The notes below the pieces were generated by a model. It made no database searches, had not been told where the DNA came from, and saw only the letters and a program-made list of their open reading frames with translations. The position numbers and the translations under genes are program-made. DNA of 13,043 nucleotides from Hymenoscyphus infarciens. Its lineage: Eukaryota; Ascomycota; Leotiomycetes; Helotiales; Helotiaceae. The DNA is taken from assembly GCA_001414345.1 (NCBI GenBank), contig LLCB01000674.1:1-13043 (forward strand), read 5' to 3'. Shown here piece after piece: positions 11,598 through 13,043 of this stretch. Position 1 is the stretch's first letter; every line of letters begins with the position of its first letter.

Positions 11598-12436
11598 TAT
11601 AAATTCTATTACTATTCTCTTAGAAGATCTTCTTACTATTCTTAAGAGGGATCTCTTTATTATAATCTAAGAAGTAGATTACTAGACCTAGCTATAGTAG
11701 TAATAGTATAGTACTACTATTCTAATTAGACTAAAGCTATAAATCAGTAGTAGAATTCTATTTAACCTTATTACTAATAAGTATAAATAACTCTTATATT
11801 CTTATAACTCTTATTTTAGACTTAATAAAGTTATTAACTTTATTATAATAAAGATAAAGAAATATAGAATAGAGGTAGTAAGAGGATAAGTGTCTAATCT
11901 ATAAATCTTTATATATATTTTAGATCTTATTATAGTTATCTTCTCTATCTTTTCTAATAATATTATACTTTTATATATAGTAAATAATTCATCGTTAAAT
12001 TACTTTTAAGAGAAAATATTAAGTTTACTAGTATATTTTAATCTAGTAAAACCTATTTATTTAGAGATAATACTCTTTAATATCTACTATAGCCTTTTTA
12101 TACTCTTTAGTATTTAATCTATATTTTAATATAAATTCTAACTCCTTTTCTATAAGCTAATATATAATTAATAAGTATAAATTAATATTAGTTACACCTT
12201 ACTTCTGCTAGCTACTCTTCCTTATACCTCCTTTCTATATTATAGGCTGTTTTTAAACTATTATGCTTTTATAGAGGTAGATAAAGGTATAAATTATCTA
12301 ATAGTATAATTAGAAGATATAGAAAGTAAATATATAGAGTAGTATAGGTGGTTATATTATATCTAAAGAGCTAAGTCTAAGGATACTAGTATAAGGTTTT
12401 TACGCCTACGCACTCTTAGAGTATCTAGCTTAAGTA

Positions 12437-12672
12437 CTAGAGGGTGTTAGAACTCGTACACTAGCGATTTCCTACTAAATTATATACTAAGAATACTATA
12501 AAGAGTAATATTAAAAAAACAAACTAGGCAGGCCTAGAGATTAGAGTATATTTAAGAACACTATTACTTTAGAGTTCTAATAATAAGTTATAGTATTAAG
12601 GAAAGTAAGTTATAACTTATTAATTTTTAGTAGGCTTTTAGCGACTAGCTTACGAGTTTAGACACCTCTTAG
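12437..12672. mobile_element. Small TIR element (MITE-like), under-mutated
   Basis: The two ends form imperfect inverted repeats of about 28 bp: the left arm at 12437-12464 and the right arm at 12645-12672. They share GGTGT, then ACTCGTA, then CTAG, in that order, with about 20 of 28 positions matching. Six of the eight mismatches are transitions, as RIP would produce. The interior of about 180 bp has no coding capacity. The arms retain CpG and CpA (for example at 12455, 12459, 12465, 12642, 12653 and 12663), unlike the flanks. TA next to both arms (12438-12439 and 12670-12671) would fit a Tc1/mariner or Fot1/pogo-type TA target duplication. An alternative boundary is given by CTCTTAG at 12413-12419 and 12666-12672. 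TGTTAG at 12445 and AGACA ending at 12664 also mimic a solo LTR, but no direct 5-bp duplication flanks those ends. Confidence 0.5.
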
Positions 12673-13043
12673 TAAAGCCTAACCTAGGAATATTAAACTA
12701 TATAGTTTTATACTAAAAGAATTTCTATTAAAGTCTAAGATATTCCTTTATAGCTATACTTTAATAAATAACCCTTTATATTTAATTTAAGTTATAGATT
12801 ACTAAGAGGTACTACTTCTTCTAATAGCGTTCTTACTTACTTAAGAGCCTATTTAGTATATATATAATTTAATTTAGAGATATAAGATTTATATATAAGT
12901 ATAGGTTTTAAAGATACTTATATATTTATCTTATTACTTTTAATTAATATTTTATAATTACTATTTAGTTCTCTTATATATATTTAGTATATATCTTAGT
13001 ATATCTATTATACTAATATTTAATATATCTATTATTAGTTTTA
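12673..13043. other. Saturated right edge; nothing recognised
   Basis: After the TIR island the sequence returns to full saturation. The only surviving CpG is at about 12827, and I see no CpA or TpG. There are long T/A runs and TATATA stretches, with no repeat, RNA gene or motif that I can support. Confidence 0.6.

Larger units (their letters stand above)
11119..11988 (-). pseudogene. Possible RIP-destroyed coding relic with protein repeats
   Basis: No family recognised. Both tandem repeats here have periods divisible by three (18 and 156 bp) and share one minus-strand frame, with no frameshift needed between 11988 and 11119. Interruptions within the interval are TAA and TAG only. The first in-frame TGA lies just upstream at 11989-11991 and could derive from CGA. 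Reading from the high coordinate, the frame gives a lysine- and asparagine-rich stretch, then the N-R-A-I-E-Q hexapeptide array, then two copies of a segment of about 52 residues. The frame can be followed further in both directions (upstream towards about 12,360 and downstream past 9,800), but this means little, because any frame in TG-free DNA stays free of TGA. There is no start codon. Repeat periods support coding in general, not this strand in particular. Confidence 0.27.
4021..12397. other. Saturated relic region with internal repeats; no intact gene
   Basis: Surviving CpA, TpG and CpG number about 66 in 8.4 kb, roughly three times the density of the first 4 kb but still far below normal. 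All eleven plus-strand ATG triplets of the window lie here (for example near 4120, 5185, 7416, 7838, 8561, 9462, 9828, 10789, 11127, 11280 and 12264). None opens a reading frame of useful length. The segment carries the repeats listed separately. Its composition varies locally: a pyrimidine-rich stretch at about 9530-9650 and a purine-rich stretch at about 5310-5345 stand out, and may reflect the strand of the original genes or strand-biased mutation. Many frames run 40 to 65 codons without a stop, but runs of that length are expected by chance here, so I do not call genes from them. Confidence 0.6.
1..13043. other. RIP-saturated AT-rich block, no intact genes
   Basis: Seen directly: C is followed almost only by T or C, and G is preceded almost only by A or G. 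I count by eye about 21 CpA, 37 TpG and 32 CpG in the whole window, while ApC, GpT and especially TpA are abundant. CpG methylation decay alone would raise TpG and CpA, so it cannot explain this. The known process that removes CpA and TpG together on both strands, leaving TpA, is repeat-induced point mutation in filamentous ascomycetes. The result is coding death: about 16 ATG triplets counting both strands, about 6 TGA, and TAA/TAG throughout every frame. RIP acts on duplicated DNA, so the inferred starting material is transposons or other repeats. The near-complete conversion suggests several sexual cycles of mutation. An unrelated AT-rich genome (organelle, Plasmodium-like) is unlikely because those keep CpA and TpG. 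Confidence 0.93.

Noticed and set aside
12445..12664. Solo LTR reading, TGTTAG to AGACA
   Set aside because: No 5-bp direct duplication flanks it, no primer-binding site or second LTR was seen, and the inverted similarity extends outside these ends, which fits TIRs better.
1..13043. Organellar or protozoan AT-rich genome
   Set aside because: Such genomes are AT-rich by general bias and keep CpA and TpG; here those dinucleotides are selectively missing.
1..13043. CRISPR arrays, tRNA or rRNA genes, telomeric TTAGGG arrays, bacterial promoters or terminators
   Set aside because: I saw no regularly spaced identical repeats with unique spacers, no tRNA arm motifs, no telomere array and no GC-rich hairpin followed by a T run.

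Overview
The window is a non-coding, extremely AT-rich block (GC roughly a quarter, estimated by eye) with a very specific mutational signature. C is almost always followed by T or C, and G is almost always preceded by A or G. CpA, TpG and CpG are therefore nearly absent, while TpA is abundant. By eye I count about 21 CpA, 37 TpG and 32 CpG in 13 kb. This is the pattern expected from saturating repeat-induced point mutation (RIP, C-to-T mainly at CpA on both strands). It points to a filamentous ascomycete (Pezizomycotina), most likely an AT-isochore, a centromere-like region or an old transposon graveyard. The species cannot be named from this sequence.

Layout. Positions 1 to about 4,020 are the most completely converted (about 11 surviving CpA/TpG/CpG; none at all before 628). 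From about 4,021 to 12,397 the survivors are roughly three times denser, and this part holds the recognisable sub-structure: a TATAGC hexamer run (3235-3258), a diverged repeat with a period of about 153 bp (7008-7290), a TAG/GAG trinucleotide run that may be a converted CAG repeat (9543-9568), an imperfect 156-bp tandem duplication (11119-11425) and an 18-bp tandem array (11490-11597). Several of these periods are multiples of three and share a frame on the minus strand, which suggests, weakly, a ruined coding region. At 12,398-12,672 lies a short island about eight times richer in surviving CpA/TpG/CpG. It is bounded by imperfect inverted repeats and looks like a small TIR (MITE-like) element. 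From 12,673 to the end the sequence is again saturated.

No intact gene is present. ATG occurs about 11 times on the plus strand and 5 times on the minus strand, and every frame is cut by TAA/TAG, the codons RIP makes from CAA, CAG, CGA and TGG. I looked for reverse transcriptase, integrase, transposase, zinc-knuckle, tRNA and telomere signals and found none that I would defend. The most informative content is the mutational record itself: a preference for survival of C when it is preceded by A, a step in saturation near 4 kb, one unconverted unit inside the 18-bp array, and the under-mutated TIR island.
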